From: Polytrichum commune
Lineage: Eukaryota; Streptophyta; Polytrichopsida; Polytrichales; Polytrichaceae
Direction: 5' to 3'
Length of the DNA: 64,000 nucleotides
NCBI GenBank assembly: GCA_950295325.1
Contig: OX485805.1
Coordinates: 58,624,283 to 58,688,282, forward strand
Numbering within the stretch: position 1 is the first letter of the stretch; the number at the start of each line of letters is the position of its first letter. The notes beneath the pieces were generated by a model that made no database searches, was not told the origin of the DNA, and saw only the letters and a list, made by a program, of their open reading frames with translations. The position numbers and the translations under genes are program-made. Positions 1 to 9,797 of the stretch are shown here, in pieces.

Positions 1-574
1 ATAAGAGTACGGGTTACAAGAGGTAAGCGTTGAATCAGAGAGTCGCAAACATTCCACTCCTTGCCAGTTGTTGTCAAATCTGGCTCTAAAGCAAGGATAC
101 GGTTCACTGGCATTCCAGCTTTGCAAATTACTTCCCATATTGGGCGTATTTGCCCATGCACTTCGAAGATCCTGCAACGCATCCACTAGGGGCCCCCTCA
201 CCAGCAACAGAATTGAATCAGAAGTGATAAAAGCGCAATCCAAAACACATATGAAAATCAGCATCAATGTTGTAACAATTCGAGTTACACATCCAAGAAG
301 AGATTAATAAGACATTCTGACAAACTGCAAGATTGCCTATACTTGCAGGGGCATCTTGACAAATTTTCTAGTTCAATCTCAGAGGACACTTACGTTGTTC
401 TTGGTAGTAATGGTCGGGGGTGGAGCAATAGCCGCCCGTACACTCTGGGTAGAAATCGAGGTAGGAGGTTTCACATGCCGTTGGATAAGTAGATTGAACT
501 GGGCGGAGGGGGGCAATCAAATATAATGAGAGCACAGCCAGCACCACATGAATCGCCCATGGCTGTCGATCCAT
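1..574 (-). CDS. LRR receptor-like kinase, 5' end only (first two exons; gene runs off the left edge)
   Basis: This is the start of a gene paralogous to the receptor kinase at 20106-27957. Exon 1 (394-574) begins with ATG at 574 and encodes a hydrophobic signal peptide ([20 protein letters not shown]) followed by a short Cys-containing segment with YPECTG and CSTPDHY. It ends at a strong GTAAGT donor in phase 1. Exon 2 (1-185, incomplete) starts after a CTAG acceptor and encodes an LRR N-terminal cap: [21 protein letters not shown] and NWQGVEC. Against the second copy, exon 1 is longer by four whole codons and exon 2 is shorter by one codon, so every length change keeps the frame. That suggests both copies were coding when they diverged. 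The kinase part would lie left of the window, so whether this copy is intact cannot be judged. Confidence 0.7.
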
Positions 575-1185
575 GACGAAATTACTCAAGCTCGCTATGC
601 CTTGACTCTACAAAATTACAAAACCACTTGAGGAATAAGCGCCACCTGATGGTACTCCCACTTCACTCACATGAAAGGTTTACGTATTCATAACTCAGGC
701 TTTGGGCCTAGTGGCCATGGTTACTGGAAAATCGAGCAAATCAGTCAAATTTCTAGTTTGTGATAATTTGAGCATCTTCTTTAGCAATTTTCATCTCTGT
801 ATGCCTACTTACAGCCTAAGAACATAGTCTATATCAGCATAACAGAAACTTATTTTAATTCTTTTTTCAAAAGGTGTACTAGTCTACCAGAGAATTGGAC
901 GCACTTTGCTGGTGAGGTGTCTTTATGTATGTGTCAAGGGTTAAGTACCAGTCACATTTTTGAGTGTAGACACTAGTCTCAGCAACCACTGAAACCCAAC
1001 AGTATGCAATAAGGATCTCTTGCTAGACAATTTAATCCTATAACCAGATCTGAAGGTTGACATTCTCAACCTTCCCGCACATCCCACTTTTGATATCTTT
1101 GTACACACCGGTCACTTAGTTGCCTGCAATGCTACCACAGAAATGTAAAGAAAAGCCCCTGATTAGTTCGTAATTCAGACCTTCC

Positions 1186-2995
1186 AAGGAAGAATTCATT
1201 GTTACAGCCTCCATTTTCCAACATCCTTCAAGGAGGAATTCCTTTTGCGTTGCTTTCATTGTAAACGACTCACCTCGGGTTTCAGGCCCATTCCTGGGCT
1301 TCACTGAGACTCCAGGACCCAAACAGTTCTGTAAAACCCCGATTTGTGCACACTAATCTGAATTCCCCCACCAAGGAAGCAAACCCGTGACAACAACCCG
1401 ACTCCTAATGATTCTGTGCCATATACACTGCAATATATTGAAGCAAGCACCGGTGACCTTCAACACGGACTCAAGAGCCTTCTGGCTGGCTCCTTCGACA
1501 TGAGACATAAGATGAGCTCTGATGGTATACCGTAACTTAGAAAAGGAATGATGAGGCCTCGTCCCAGACTGAAACAGACGTTGTTCAGGGGAAACTGCGA
1601 TCAAGAATAAGGGATATCAGGAAAGTAAGTGAAAGAAAATCAGATCGAGTTCATCTTCGGATGCGGTCAGAGGTCACTTAAACCGAGTACAAGTTGGTCC
1701 GGATCACTGTCCGGGGAGAACTGTTGAAGTTCGAGATTTCAGGAGATTTTCCGATCATTTTAGAGGAATCTACAGAATATATCTCAAACGAATAAAGCAA
1801 AACAGGAAGATGTCAACATGTAACCGGCTGGATTTAGAATCACTAGGATCTTGACCCAGTACGCCCAAATACCTCCCGGGCACTGGTCCGGATGATTCGA
1901 GTTTGCAATAACTAAGTGTGAATTAGCCGGCTTCTAGCTTGAGATGTGGGGCGAGGAGGTCACAGTGTCGGTAAGCCATCATTATACATGCATGACCATG
2001 GTCGAATGTACTTGCACTCCAAAATTCTAAGACTCTACCCTGGAAATCTAATAGATCATTCTACGAAAACCCAAGGAAGAATTCATTGTTACAACCTCCA
2101 TTTTCCGACATCCTTCAAGGAGGAATTCCTTTTGCGTTGCTTTCATTGTAAACGACTCACCTCGGGTTTCAGGCCCATTCCTGGGCTTCACTGAGACTCC
2201 AGGACCCAGACAGTTCTGTAAAACCCCGATTTGTACACCCTAATCTGAATTCCCCCACCAAGGAAGCAAACCCGTGACAACAACCCGCCTCCTAATGAAT
2301 CTGTGCCATATACACTGTAATGTATTGAAGCAAGCACTGGTGACCTCCACCACGGACTCAAGAGCCTTCCGGCTGGCTGCTTCGACATGAGGAGACATGA
2401 GATGAGCTTTAATGGTATACTGTAACTTACAGAAGGAATAATGAGGCCTTGGCCCAGGCTGAGTCAGACGTTGTTCAGAGGAAACTGCGATCAATAATCG
2501 ACCCACCAAAGAACCTCTTAGTGATATCAGGTAACTCGATCGACTTCAACTTCGGATGCGGTCAGAACTCACTTAAACCTAGTACAAGGTGGTCCGGATC
2601 ACTGTCGGGGGAGAACTGTCGGTTAGGTACAGATGAACCTGTTGAGGTTGAGAAATAACCGGTTGAAGTTCGAGACTTCAGGAGATTTACCGATCATTGT
2701 AGAGGAATCTATGGAACATACCTAGAACGAATAAAGCAAAACAGGAAGATTCTAGGAAGTTTTTGGGCGTAGTCGGTACGTGAAGATCCTAGTGATTCTA
2801 AATCCAGCCAAAGCAAAACATGCAATTGGCTGGATTTAGAATCACTAGGATCTTCACGTACCGACTACGCCCAAAAACTTTCCGGGCAGTACTGGTCCGG
2901 ATGATTCAAGTTTGCAATACCGAAGTGTGAATTAGCCGGCCTCTACCTTGAGATGCGGGGTGAGGTGGTCACAGTGTCGGTAAGCCAATATACAT
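1186..2995. repeat. Tandem duplication of about 890 bp in copy A flank (two units)
   Basis: Unit 1 (about 1186-2073) and unit 2 (about 2074-2995) both begin with GGAAGAATTCATTGTTACA and contain the same ordered landmarks: CATCCTTCAAGGAGGAATTC, the GAATTCCCCCACCAAGGAAG stretch, the AATAAAGCAAAACAGGAAGA stretch, and the terminal GTCACAGTGTCGGTAAGCCA. They differ by scattered substitutions and by a hairpin-forming insertion present only in unit 2. Confidence 0.75.
2757..2880. repeat. Perfect 54-bp inverted repeat (hairpin, 16-nt loop)
   Basis: Bases 2757-2810 are the exact reverse complement of 2827-2880 by base-by-base reading, with a loop at 2811-2826. The right arm corresponds to the ordinary sequence seen in unit 1 near 1834-1880. 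The left arm is extra. An 11-bp direct repeat (AAAGCAAAACA at 2733-2743 and 2810-2820) brackets the added arm, which suggests a template-switch origin. Transcription would give a long perfect stem able to feed small-RNA pathways. Confidence 0.85.
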
Positions 2996-3429
2996 GCATG
3001 ACAACGCTCACATGCCCCCATCACACCAACTTTTCGTCAACTTCCAGATGCTAAATACAAGTTGGGATGCCACCATCGCCAGATGCCAAGTTGCCAATAT
3101 TTCCATGATGACCAGGCACACGCGTTGGCGTAGACTTTGGGGGATAATTATTTTTTGTTTTATAATGAACCCACCTTGACTTTCAACATCATGACTTTGT
3201 TTCAATTTTTTTAAACATACTTAAGATTCTCTTCAAGTGTTCAATTCACCATTTGTGTTGGACACAAAATTATTAAAAGCGTAGTGTATGTTACAATGGA
3301 TCCATTAGAGTTTCTTATGATGTTCTCTTTGTTCCAATATGGTGGAGATAGTTGTAGCGTTACTTTTTTTTGGTTATTTACTATGAATTCTGTGAGTGAG
3401 GTTATCCAAAAAAACAATTCATTGTGAGT

Positions 3430-4510
3430 GGTGGAAATTTCCACATTCGAGTCATATGTGGAGGGTTATACAAAAAGATGTTTGGAACTTTGACTCACAA
3501 GTTCGTGATACTTTATGGATTCAAGAATATAGAATGACCCACACATCTTTTTGAATTTAGTTGAATTTTTGAGGCCCTATGTAGAACATGAAACTACCAA
3601 TTATAAAGCAACTATTGAGGTTGATCGTGCTATAGCTATGGTCTTGAATAAGTTAGCATTTGGATATTCCAATAGACACGTTGCCAACAATTATTGTGTT
3701 GGACAAAGAATAGTTTAGAAATATTATACTTTTACTATTACAAAGGTTTTGGCTAATCCAAAAAAATTATAGTCTCATTTTATTAGTGTTCCTCAAGGTG
3801 AAAGCTCGGTATCAATTATAGCACAATTTAAGAATTTGACTAGGTTAGAAAATATGTTTGGGGCCATTGATGGCACCTATATCAAATTAGTTAAAAAACC
3901 TCCTATGAACTTAATTCCTACTGATTATTGAAACCGGCATGATCACTTAGTATTACCACAAGGTGTTTGTGATGCCAATCTTTTGTTTTGGGATGTGTGT
4001 AAAGGTACCTATAGGAACTTATGATGTTACTCGCTTTCGGGATTTTTTTTGTACAAGGATTTTTTTGAGAAATCTATTTTGCAAGAACCAACCATTCAAT
4101 TAGGCTTTCAGCTAGTTGAATCTTACATTGCGGATGATTCTGCTTATCCTTTGATGATCCATATTGTAAAGACGTTTGTTTATTGAGGCAACAGTGATAT
4201 GTATAAAGATGCATTTGACATAATATTTAGAAAAGATAGGGATAAAATTGAAAATATTTGAGCCCATCTTACGAATAGTTGAAATGTTCTCAAGTGTCTT
4301 AATTTCACAATTTCATATGCATGCCAAATCATTGTTGTGTGTTGTGTTCAACACAATTTTTTTAGGATGAATAGTGAACAACTTGCAAGTGGAAAAGTAG
4401 TGGATGCCTATCTAAATCTTAATGAATTGAGGGTTCCAAGAGAATTGAATATTGAGAAAACATTTGGACTTGTTGCAATTGCCATTTGACAAGCTATTTT
4501 AGATGATTAA
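3430..4510 (+). pseudogene. PIF/Harbinger-type DDE transposase, decayed
   Basis: Reading across frameshifts and stops gives a recognisable Harbinger nuclease order. It starts with a WW..P... segment and EYRMTHTSF (the usual E-RMS-TF region) near 3430-3560, then LVEFLRPYVEHET, then the helix-turn-helix part with FGYSNRHVANNYCVGQRIV. The catalytic block GAIDGTYIKL is near 3868-3900 (first Asp) and ADDSAYPL near 4132-4155 (second Asp). A C-terminal part reads RDKIENI.AHL and NFTISYACQIIVVCCVQHNF. At least five stops are TGA where the family expects Trp (3929, 4184, 4259, 4280, 4487). A frame break lies near 4020-4050. This copy cannot make an active protein. Confidence 0.75.
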
Positions 4511-5223
4511 ACATATTTTGTGATTCGTTTTATTATATTATGAAGTGAATTATGAAATTCACATATTTTATTTAATACATATGTGAATATATCAACTTCA
4601 TATATATTTTTATTTTTATATCTATATGTTAACATATTAATAACGAGATGCACTAATTGTGGGCGGTTTGAAAGTGCTTTTAAGGGATGGAATTATGATC
4701 ATTGAACAAAACAAATGAACAACACAATAATAATAAAATATGAACATGTAACTGGTTCAACTTAGAAACTATAGGATATTGATCACTTAAGGTATTTAGG
4801 TGTTCTTTTTAGTTATTTTTTATGATCTCCAACTTCTATTGGTTACATTTATATAAAAATGTCACATTTTATTAGCAAATCTACGATGACACATATGTAG
4901 GAACTAGATTGATAGACTTCTTTTTATTTAGTTGTAGCTATCAAAAGTGCATGTTTATTTATTTCTTAATTGGATACATAGGTCCTCCCAATTGTGTTTC
5001 CTATTGAGTGTAGAGTCTTTATTGATGTTTGAAGACATAGTCCAATTATTTATTTAGATAAATTATTATTTAAATATAAAAATATATACTACATATCAAA
5101 ATTTAATATCATCAATAAAATATGTTGTATATATAGATTATAGTATAAATATAATTTAGAACGAATATAATATACTAGCCTAATTTGAACATAAAAAATA
5201 TCATATTTTTCTTGTCGTTTGCA
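4511..5223. other. AT-rich stretch without a recognised gene
   Basis: Very A+T-rich sequence follows the transposase remnant, with several TATATA-rich runs (4590-4650, 5040-5190). I see no coding signal. It may be internal or 3' sequence of the Harbinger element, but I found no convincing terminal repeats. Confidence 0.4.
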
Positions 5224-5231
5224 CTTGGAGG

Positions 5232-5727
5232 CCCAGGGAGTGCACTGTTCAAGTACTCTATTTATACACGTGGGTACACAAAAGGGGTATTATTTAAAAC
5301 AAGCATGTACAAAATGTACATACAAGAGACATATTGCTATTAAGCAAGAAGTAGATATACATGAGGCTATAGAAAAATATATGTAAAGTACGCATTTACG
5401 CGTTTACGCGTTCAAGTCAGACCTGGACCAAGAATCATGTGTTTTTTCATCCACTAAGTAACGACTTTATAACTAAAAATCCATGATTTGATATTATACA
5501 TATAATAGGGCCATATTTTTGCATTTCCAAACATTTGTACACATGTTATATACAATTTTTGTATTTGTTTTTGGACCCTTGTGTACGTATGGAAATGTAT
5601 TTTGAAGCAATGAGATTTGTAAGTATATTGCTTGATTTTAGCAAAAATAAAATGTATATAGGGGTATTTTAATAAGGGGCATGCACGCACGTGATGCTTG
5701 GTTTTAATGAATAGTGCACTCCCTGAG
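5232..5727. mobile_element. Non-autonomous hAT-like MITE with 8-bp target duplication
   Basis: The ends are inverted repeats: CCCAGGGAGTGCACTGTTCA at the left (5232) and CTCAGGGAGTGCACTATTCA on the minus strand from 5727 (18/20 identical). The 8-bp sequence CTTGGAGG flanks both sides (5224-5231 and 5728-5735) and is the likely target-site duplication. An 8-bp duplication and a CAGGG-type end fit hAT elements. The 496-bp interior is AT-rich and non-coding, with a small repeated motif CGTTTACGCG near 5398-5412. Confidence 0.75.
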
Positions 5728-5753
5728 CTTGGAGGTACTACCAACCTTCATTT

Positions 5754-6119
5754 TCATGCGGAACAATTGGAATTCAAATCTTCAGCTCGTTCTTTGACTT
5801 GCGCATTTAGCTCGTGTGGCCATAGCTGAAATGTTTGATTCTTATGATACATTTGGACAACTAATATTAAGTGGTTTTTGGCTATTGACATTTTGGTTTC
5901 ATCTAAAGACTTATAAACATTTACAAATTTATTCAAAGAATCTATAATATGTTTGTTGAAAAAGTCGTTACGCTTGGAATTCAATTTATCCTCCACATTA
6001 ATTATATTGCAAGCTCCCTTATGTGGATTACAAAGAAAATTATACATAGAAGCTAGTAAAAAAATGCAATAACTAAGTATATAAATGTATTTACCACAAA
6101 AGCTAGTTAAAAAATGCAA
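5754..6119 (-). CDS. Unrecognised ORF, possibly the accessory ORF of the Harbinger element
   Basis: This is an open frame of about 121 codons in AT-rich sequence. The C-terminal two thirds is hydrophilic and helical in character (NKHIIDSLNKFVNVYKSLDE, then IAKNHLILVVQMY), which resembles the coiled-coil tail often found on the Myb-like second protein of PIF/Harbinger elements. It points toward the transposase remnant at 3430-4510, but a MITE lies between them. I see no Myb/SANT helix-turn-helix in this frame, so the assignment is only a guess from position and character. Confidence 0.2.
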   Translation of the reverse strand: MHFLTSFCGKYIYILSYCIFLLASMYNFLCNPHKGACNIINVEDKLNSKRNDFFNKHIIDSLNKFVNVYKSLDETKMSIAKNHLILVVQMYHKNQTFQLWPHELNAQVKERAEDLNSNCSA

Positions 6120-6161
6120 TAACCAAGTACATAAATGTGGTTTTCTTTTGCTTCTGTGTTT

Positions 6162-6198
6162 TGACTATAAGATTTATTTTTTATGAATCTTATAGTCA
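6162..6198. repeat. Short 13-bp hairpin
   Basis: TGACTATAAGATT (6162-6174) and AATCTTATAGTCA (6186-6198) are perfect inverted repeats with an 11-nt loop. No function can be assigned. Confidence 0.5.
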
Positions 6199-6346
6199 TT
6201 TCTTGGGTAGGAGGATTCCTTGAATGAATTCAAATGGTATCACAAACAATATTATAAGTCCAACACAAATCACATTTTTTTTCATGAAAAAAAAAACTAA
6301 ATTCAACAATATATCTAGATGAGGAGCCCAAAGAAGACTCTAAGGA

Positions 6347-6376
6347 AAATAAGAATAAGAATAAGAATAAGAATAG
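6347..6376. repeat. (AATAAG)n microsatellite beside a LINE 3' end
   Basis: About five AATAAG units lie just outside the A-rich tail of the minus-strand LINE. The repeat probably grew from the tail junction. Confidence 0.7.
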
Positions 6377-6399
6377 GGGATTTTATTTTTTATTTTTTT

Positions 6400-6660
6400 G
6401 AGACAGAAGGCCAACCGCCAACGCCAAAATGAAAAAACCAAGAGAAAAAGAACCCCCACGCCCACACCGAGGGGGAGCGGGCCCCTCGGGCGTGAGAACA
6501 CCGCCACGACCGAGACAACGACCCGCACAAGGAACCACCACGGACAACCCCCCAACCCACCCAACCAAGGACCACCCCCACCCCACCGGCCAAGGACAAC
6601 CCCCAAACCACAAGAAAGTCACCAAAGAAGGCCACCACCTCACGAGGAGAGGCCCCCTAA
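6400..6660 (-). other. G-rich LINE 3' untranslated region
   Basis: The minus strand here is very G-rich, with many GGG to GGGGG runs in short spacing (for example GGTTGGGGGG and GGTGGGGGTGG). The plus strand of the second LINE copy (about 30910-31090) carries a similar G-rich block at the same distance from its stop codon, so this is a property of the element family. Such spacing fits G-quadruplex potential. No protein from the long shadow frames here is credible. Confidence 0.65.
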
Positions 6661-6663
6661 CCC

Positions 6664-7278
6664 CTACCTAATATAGCTACGTTTTTTCCAATTCCACTCA
6701 ATGTGGAGGTTGTTTCTTCTACAAAGAACATTCCCAGCCCCCCAAGTCTTGTCAAACCCTTGGAGCAACGCCAAAGCCGAGAAAGCACTAATCTTGATAT
6801 TCTTGAGCACCCGTTCCCAAGCCGTCTTGGCGTAGAGGATAAGTTCGTCCCAAACGTGGTGTTTGAGTCGCGTTTCATGCCATTGTTCGTGGTTGAAGAC
6901 CCTATCATTCCGTTCAATCCAAATGGCCCAAAGCGTGATGCCCCTAAGAAGGTGCCAAATTTTAATTTTGGGGCCGTACTTCTTGGGAAGTCTTTCCCCA
7001 AAGGGAGCTTGTTTCCAATTAAAACAATTATGGTTGCCCGTTCTCACCCCACAAAGTTCTTGCATAATGTAGGTGGCCCACCTTCATGCTCTCCTAGCTT
7101 GGATGCAATCCCAAAACTTGTGTTTAACCGATTCGCTAGTATTGGGGAGGCAAAAAATGCATTGTTTTGAAATGGATGCCGGGCCAATCCGTGCCCTCCA
7201 CTCATTAACCGCGACCGCCTTATGCCAAATCGACCAAATGAAAGCCGCTTCCTTGCCGGAGCGGTTCGAGTCCCACAC
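6664..7278 (-). pseudogene. LINE ORF2 C-terminus with zf-RVT motif
   Basis: The reading (minus) starts WDSNRSGKEAAFIWSIWHKA and contains VNEWRARI, a Cys/His set (CIFC...VKHKFWDC) and, after an in-frame TGA at 7084-7086 where Trp is expected, a tail with IWHLLRGITLWAIWIERNDR. This is the zf-RVT region that lies C-terminal to reverse transcriptase in many plant LINEs. The final stop is at 6664. The frame is continuous with the LINE part beyond the hAT insertion once the hAT and one target duplication are removed. Confidence 0.8.
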
Positions 7279-7285
7279 TTGAGAC

Positions 7286-8938
7286 CAGTGTATATGTTTG
7301 ACAAAGTTTTTGCAAGTTTTTCTCTTTTGACACGCAAAAACTTGCACAAAAAAAAAATGCACGTCAATTGACATGCACAATCTAGAAATTATCACTATAT
7401 TCGTTAATTTGGGATTTTTTCGGCATTTTGAGACAGTTACAAATATAAGAACATGGATAAAATCACACAAATATTGGAGAGTGTTGTAAGATGCAAATAC
7501 TTTGGAGCAGGTGTTCATATCAAGAACCCAATTAAGAACTCATATCAAGATGGTTTAGGTAGGACGACCTAAACATTAGACCATGTTGTTGTGGTCCATA
7601 TATTAATTTGAGACAAGAGAAAGTCTCAAATTAACGAATATAGTGATAATTGACACGTACTGTGACTTGTGAAGAAAAAAACCACACGTCAATTGACACA
7701 CTAGAAATTGAAATGACACGTTTTACTTGAGTACTATAAAGTGCAGCTCAAGTATCTGGAAAACATAACCCATAACAGTAGGAGAACTTCCTACACTCAC
7801 TCACATACTTAAGTTCAACTTTGCTCTTGCAATTTCCTTTGTAACCGGGAGCTAAGACGGTGATCGGAGAGCGAGACTAACTAGGAACATGGCGAGGCAA
7901 ATGTTTGTATCACCGTGGTGCTTGCACATCCTCCACTCCATATGAGTTTTTTCTTGCTTTCAACCAAAGTTGTTTTGAGCAATTCCCTTTGAATCGCAAA
8001 GCTCCCTTGTTGAAAGCATATGAATCCCTTTGAGCTTTCTTGGAGCTGGAGAGGCTTCTTATTGCAAAAATGACGCAGAAGTGGCACGAAGATCAGCGCC
8101 TGCTTTTGGTTAGGATTGATTGTAGCGCACTTTGTTCCAAAGTGAATTGTTCTGTTGGGATAATTAACCCGTAATTTTGAAGTTGTGATTGTGTGGTTGC
8201 TTTCCACTTCCCCTGCCTCTCTGGAAACACCTGGAACCAATTAATTCCCAACGATAATCAATATTCCTTCTTGTAACAACCTTTTGTTGGCCAGCGCACT
8301 AGAAGTGTTTCTATATTTCACAATTCCAGTTCAGAGACCTAGATCATACCTCACCAATTGAACAACTTTTTATTCTTTTTCTTTACCACTAAAGGATATA
8401 ATATGCTTCAAGAGGATATCGGTTGATATTGATTGTTCAGCATATAGGTATATAGATAAATAGATACATTCAACTAGAATCAAGCAAAGGGAGGAGCATA
8501 CGTAATTGTGAGCCTCAGAGCCTCCGTACTGAAGTGCAAGAGAGTCACCCATGTTGATCACCTTTGAGAGTTTCTGTCCGTTGCTTTTGGCAGTAGACAT
8601 AGCAGAGTCTGGCTGCAGATTCATAAGCAAAAAGTGGAGAAAGACGCCTAAATTCAAGGCTCTTGACTTCTTTTCTATATGTCGTGCATTTCTCTCTAAT
8701 CGCATTGCATAAGTGGAAAGGCATATGTGTTGAAGCCTGAAAGTTACAAATCAAGTTTGTTTTTTATTATTCAAAATATAATTAGTTTTCTAAAATATTG
8801 TGTAAGCCAAAAATTGAGGTGACATTTTGGAATAAAATGTAGATGTCAATTGACATTCATTTTTGTTTTTGAAAACGTCATGTGACACTTTGGATTTGAG
8901 GTTGAACGTCACATGAAATTTGTCAAACATACACACTG
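7286..8938. mobile_element. hAT-superfamily element inserted in the LINE ORF
   Basis: The terminal inverted repeats are CAGTGTATATGTTTGACAAA at the left end (7286-7305) and CAGTGTGTATGTTTGACAAA on the minus strand from 8938 (19/20). The 8-bp target duplication CTTGAGAC lies at 7278-7285 and 8939-8946 and fits the hAT consensus nTnnnnAn. Removing the element plus one duplication rejoins the LINE frame as QWSQ-VWDSNR. Near the ends are repeated ACGTCAATTGACA and CACATGA-type motifs, as expected for subterminal transposase sites. I see no transposase, so it is non-autonomous. An internal 25-bp perfect inverted repeat lies at 7387-7411 and 7628-7652. Confidence 0.88.
8502..8612 (-). pseudogene. 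Captured host exon in the hAT element (SAC phosphoinositide phosphatase-like)
   Basis: A 111-bp open stretch is bounded by CTGCAG on its 5' side and GTATGC on its 3' side, as an exon would be. It encodes 37 residues ending NMGDSLALQYGGSEAHNY. The core GD-LALQYGGS-AHN resembles the SAC-domain phosphoinositide phosphatases of the Fig4/SAC1-5 type, from memory of the family. The base composition is more gene-like than the AT-rich surroundings. It is a fragment without start or stop and is not expected to make protein alone. Confidence 0.4.
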
Positions 8939-8946
8939 CTTGAGAC

Positions 8947-9758
8947 CATTGGAATCTATAGTTGCCCAGTAGATAGCCTTGCCACTTGTCCGCCACCCGT
9001 GAGGAGCCTTGACTTCTACTAGTAAGAATGTCTCTTCCTTTCTTCATGGTGTAATCTAGAAACCGGTCACCATCTCCCCACCTCCACCTATCCGGGTCCC
9101 AAGAAAGAGTGGCCACTTTCCCGTAAAAGAAACTAACCTCTTCCCTCACTTCTTCTCCTTCTTTTTTAGCTCCTCTATTGGTGTGAATAATTTTGACCTC
9201 ATGGAAGTGACCTTCAATCTCACCTTCCGGATGTTCCCATTCTCTAAGGCATCTAGAGTAGGTGCCGACGGTAAAACATTTGGGCGGAATGGGTAATGTC
9301 AAAGTATAGAGTTGGAAGCAAGGGGGGGGGGGGGGGGTAAACACCGACTCGCATCTTACCACTAGCGTGGGGTCCTTCTTGCCCATCTCATATAGTCCAA
9401 GCCACATTCCGGGGTGGGTGTCGTCCGAGTCATCTTCAAGCTTCCCTCTCCACTCCTCCGAGAGCTTACTCGTAATTCCCTCCCAATCACGCTAGTCGGT
9501 TGGTTTGAGTTGGAACTTCTCTTGTGCTTCGGCCCAAGTTAGGAATTTTTTTTTACCGTTGTCCCAAACATCGTCCACGCTCCTAATGCCTTTGGGGTAG
9601 AGCTCCAAGCCCTTAGTATATGGGAAGCCCTTTTTGAGTAGCTCGACCCCATCCGACCACCAAATGTTAGAGTGTAGAAGCTCCATCCTAGTGCGTGGCG
9701 GGAGTTGGTAAATGCTCTTTGACATGCATTTCCATGCCTTACTTATGTGGCCCCACAC
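8947..9758 (-). pseudogene. LINE ORF2 linker between RT and zf-RVT
   Basis: In minus-strand order the frame runs VWGHISKAWKCM, GIRSVDDVWDNGKKKFLTW, FQLKPTD, stop (9492-9494), RDWEGITSKLSEEW, GMWLGLYEMGKKD, a proline run from the 16-G tract at 9332-9347, EGEIEGHFHEVKII, FFYGKVATLSWDP and finally ADKWQGYLLGNYRFQWSQ at the hAT junction. GIR-V-DV-D...FLTW followed by the -FQL- step is the usual RT to zf-RVT linker of plant LINEs. The homopolymer tract may be unreliable in length. Confidence 0.7.
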
Positions 9759-9797
9759 TTTAGACCCGGAGAACCCTTGATGTTGTTTGCTAATGAA

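Larger units (their letters stand above)
1..3010. repeat. Segmental duplication, copy A (RLK 5' exons plus upstream flank)
   Basis: Positions 11-1185 match 27403-28570 closely in the same orientation, and 1987-3010 match 28571-29300. Copy A has about 890 bp more than copy B because the block from about 1186 was tandemly duplicated (units about 1186-2073 and 2074-2995). Copy B joins directly from the 1185 equivalent to the 1987 equivalent. The block spans both first exons and about 2 kb of 5' flank, so it includes any promoter. Apart from the exons, 575-3010 holds no gene that I can support. Confidence 0.8.

Noticed and set aside
3251-6270. 13-bp inverted repeat ATTTGTGTTGGAC (3251-3263 and 6258-6270) as Harbinger ends
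   Set aside because: It lacks a TTA duplication and the expected GGG-type terminus, and part of the motif recurs by chance in the transposase coding region (about 3698).
6340-6676. Several overlapping open frames of 80-92 codons on both strands
   Set aside because: They are composition artefacts of the G-rich LINE 3' region, and the second copy at 30862-31183 shows the same shadows.
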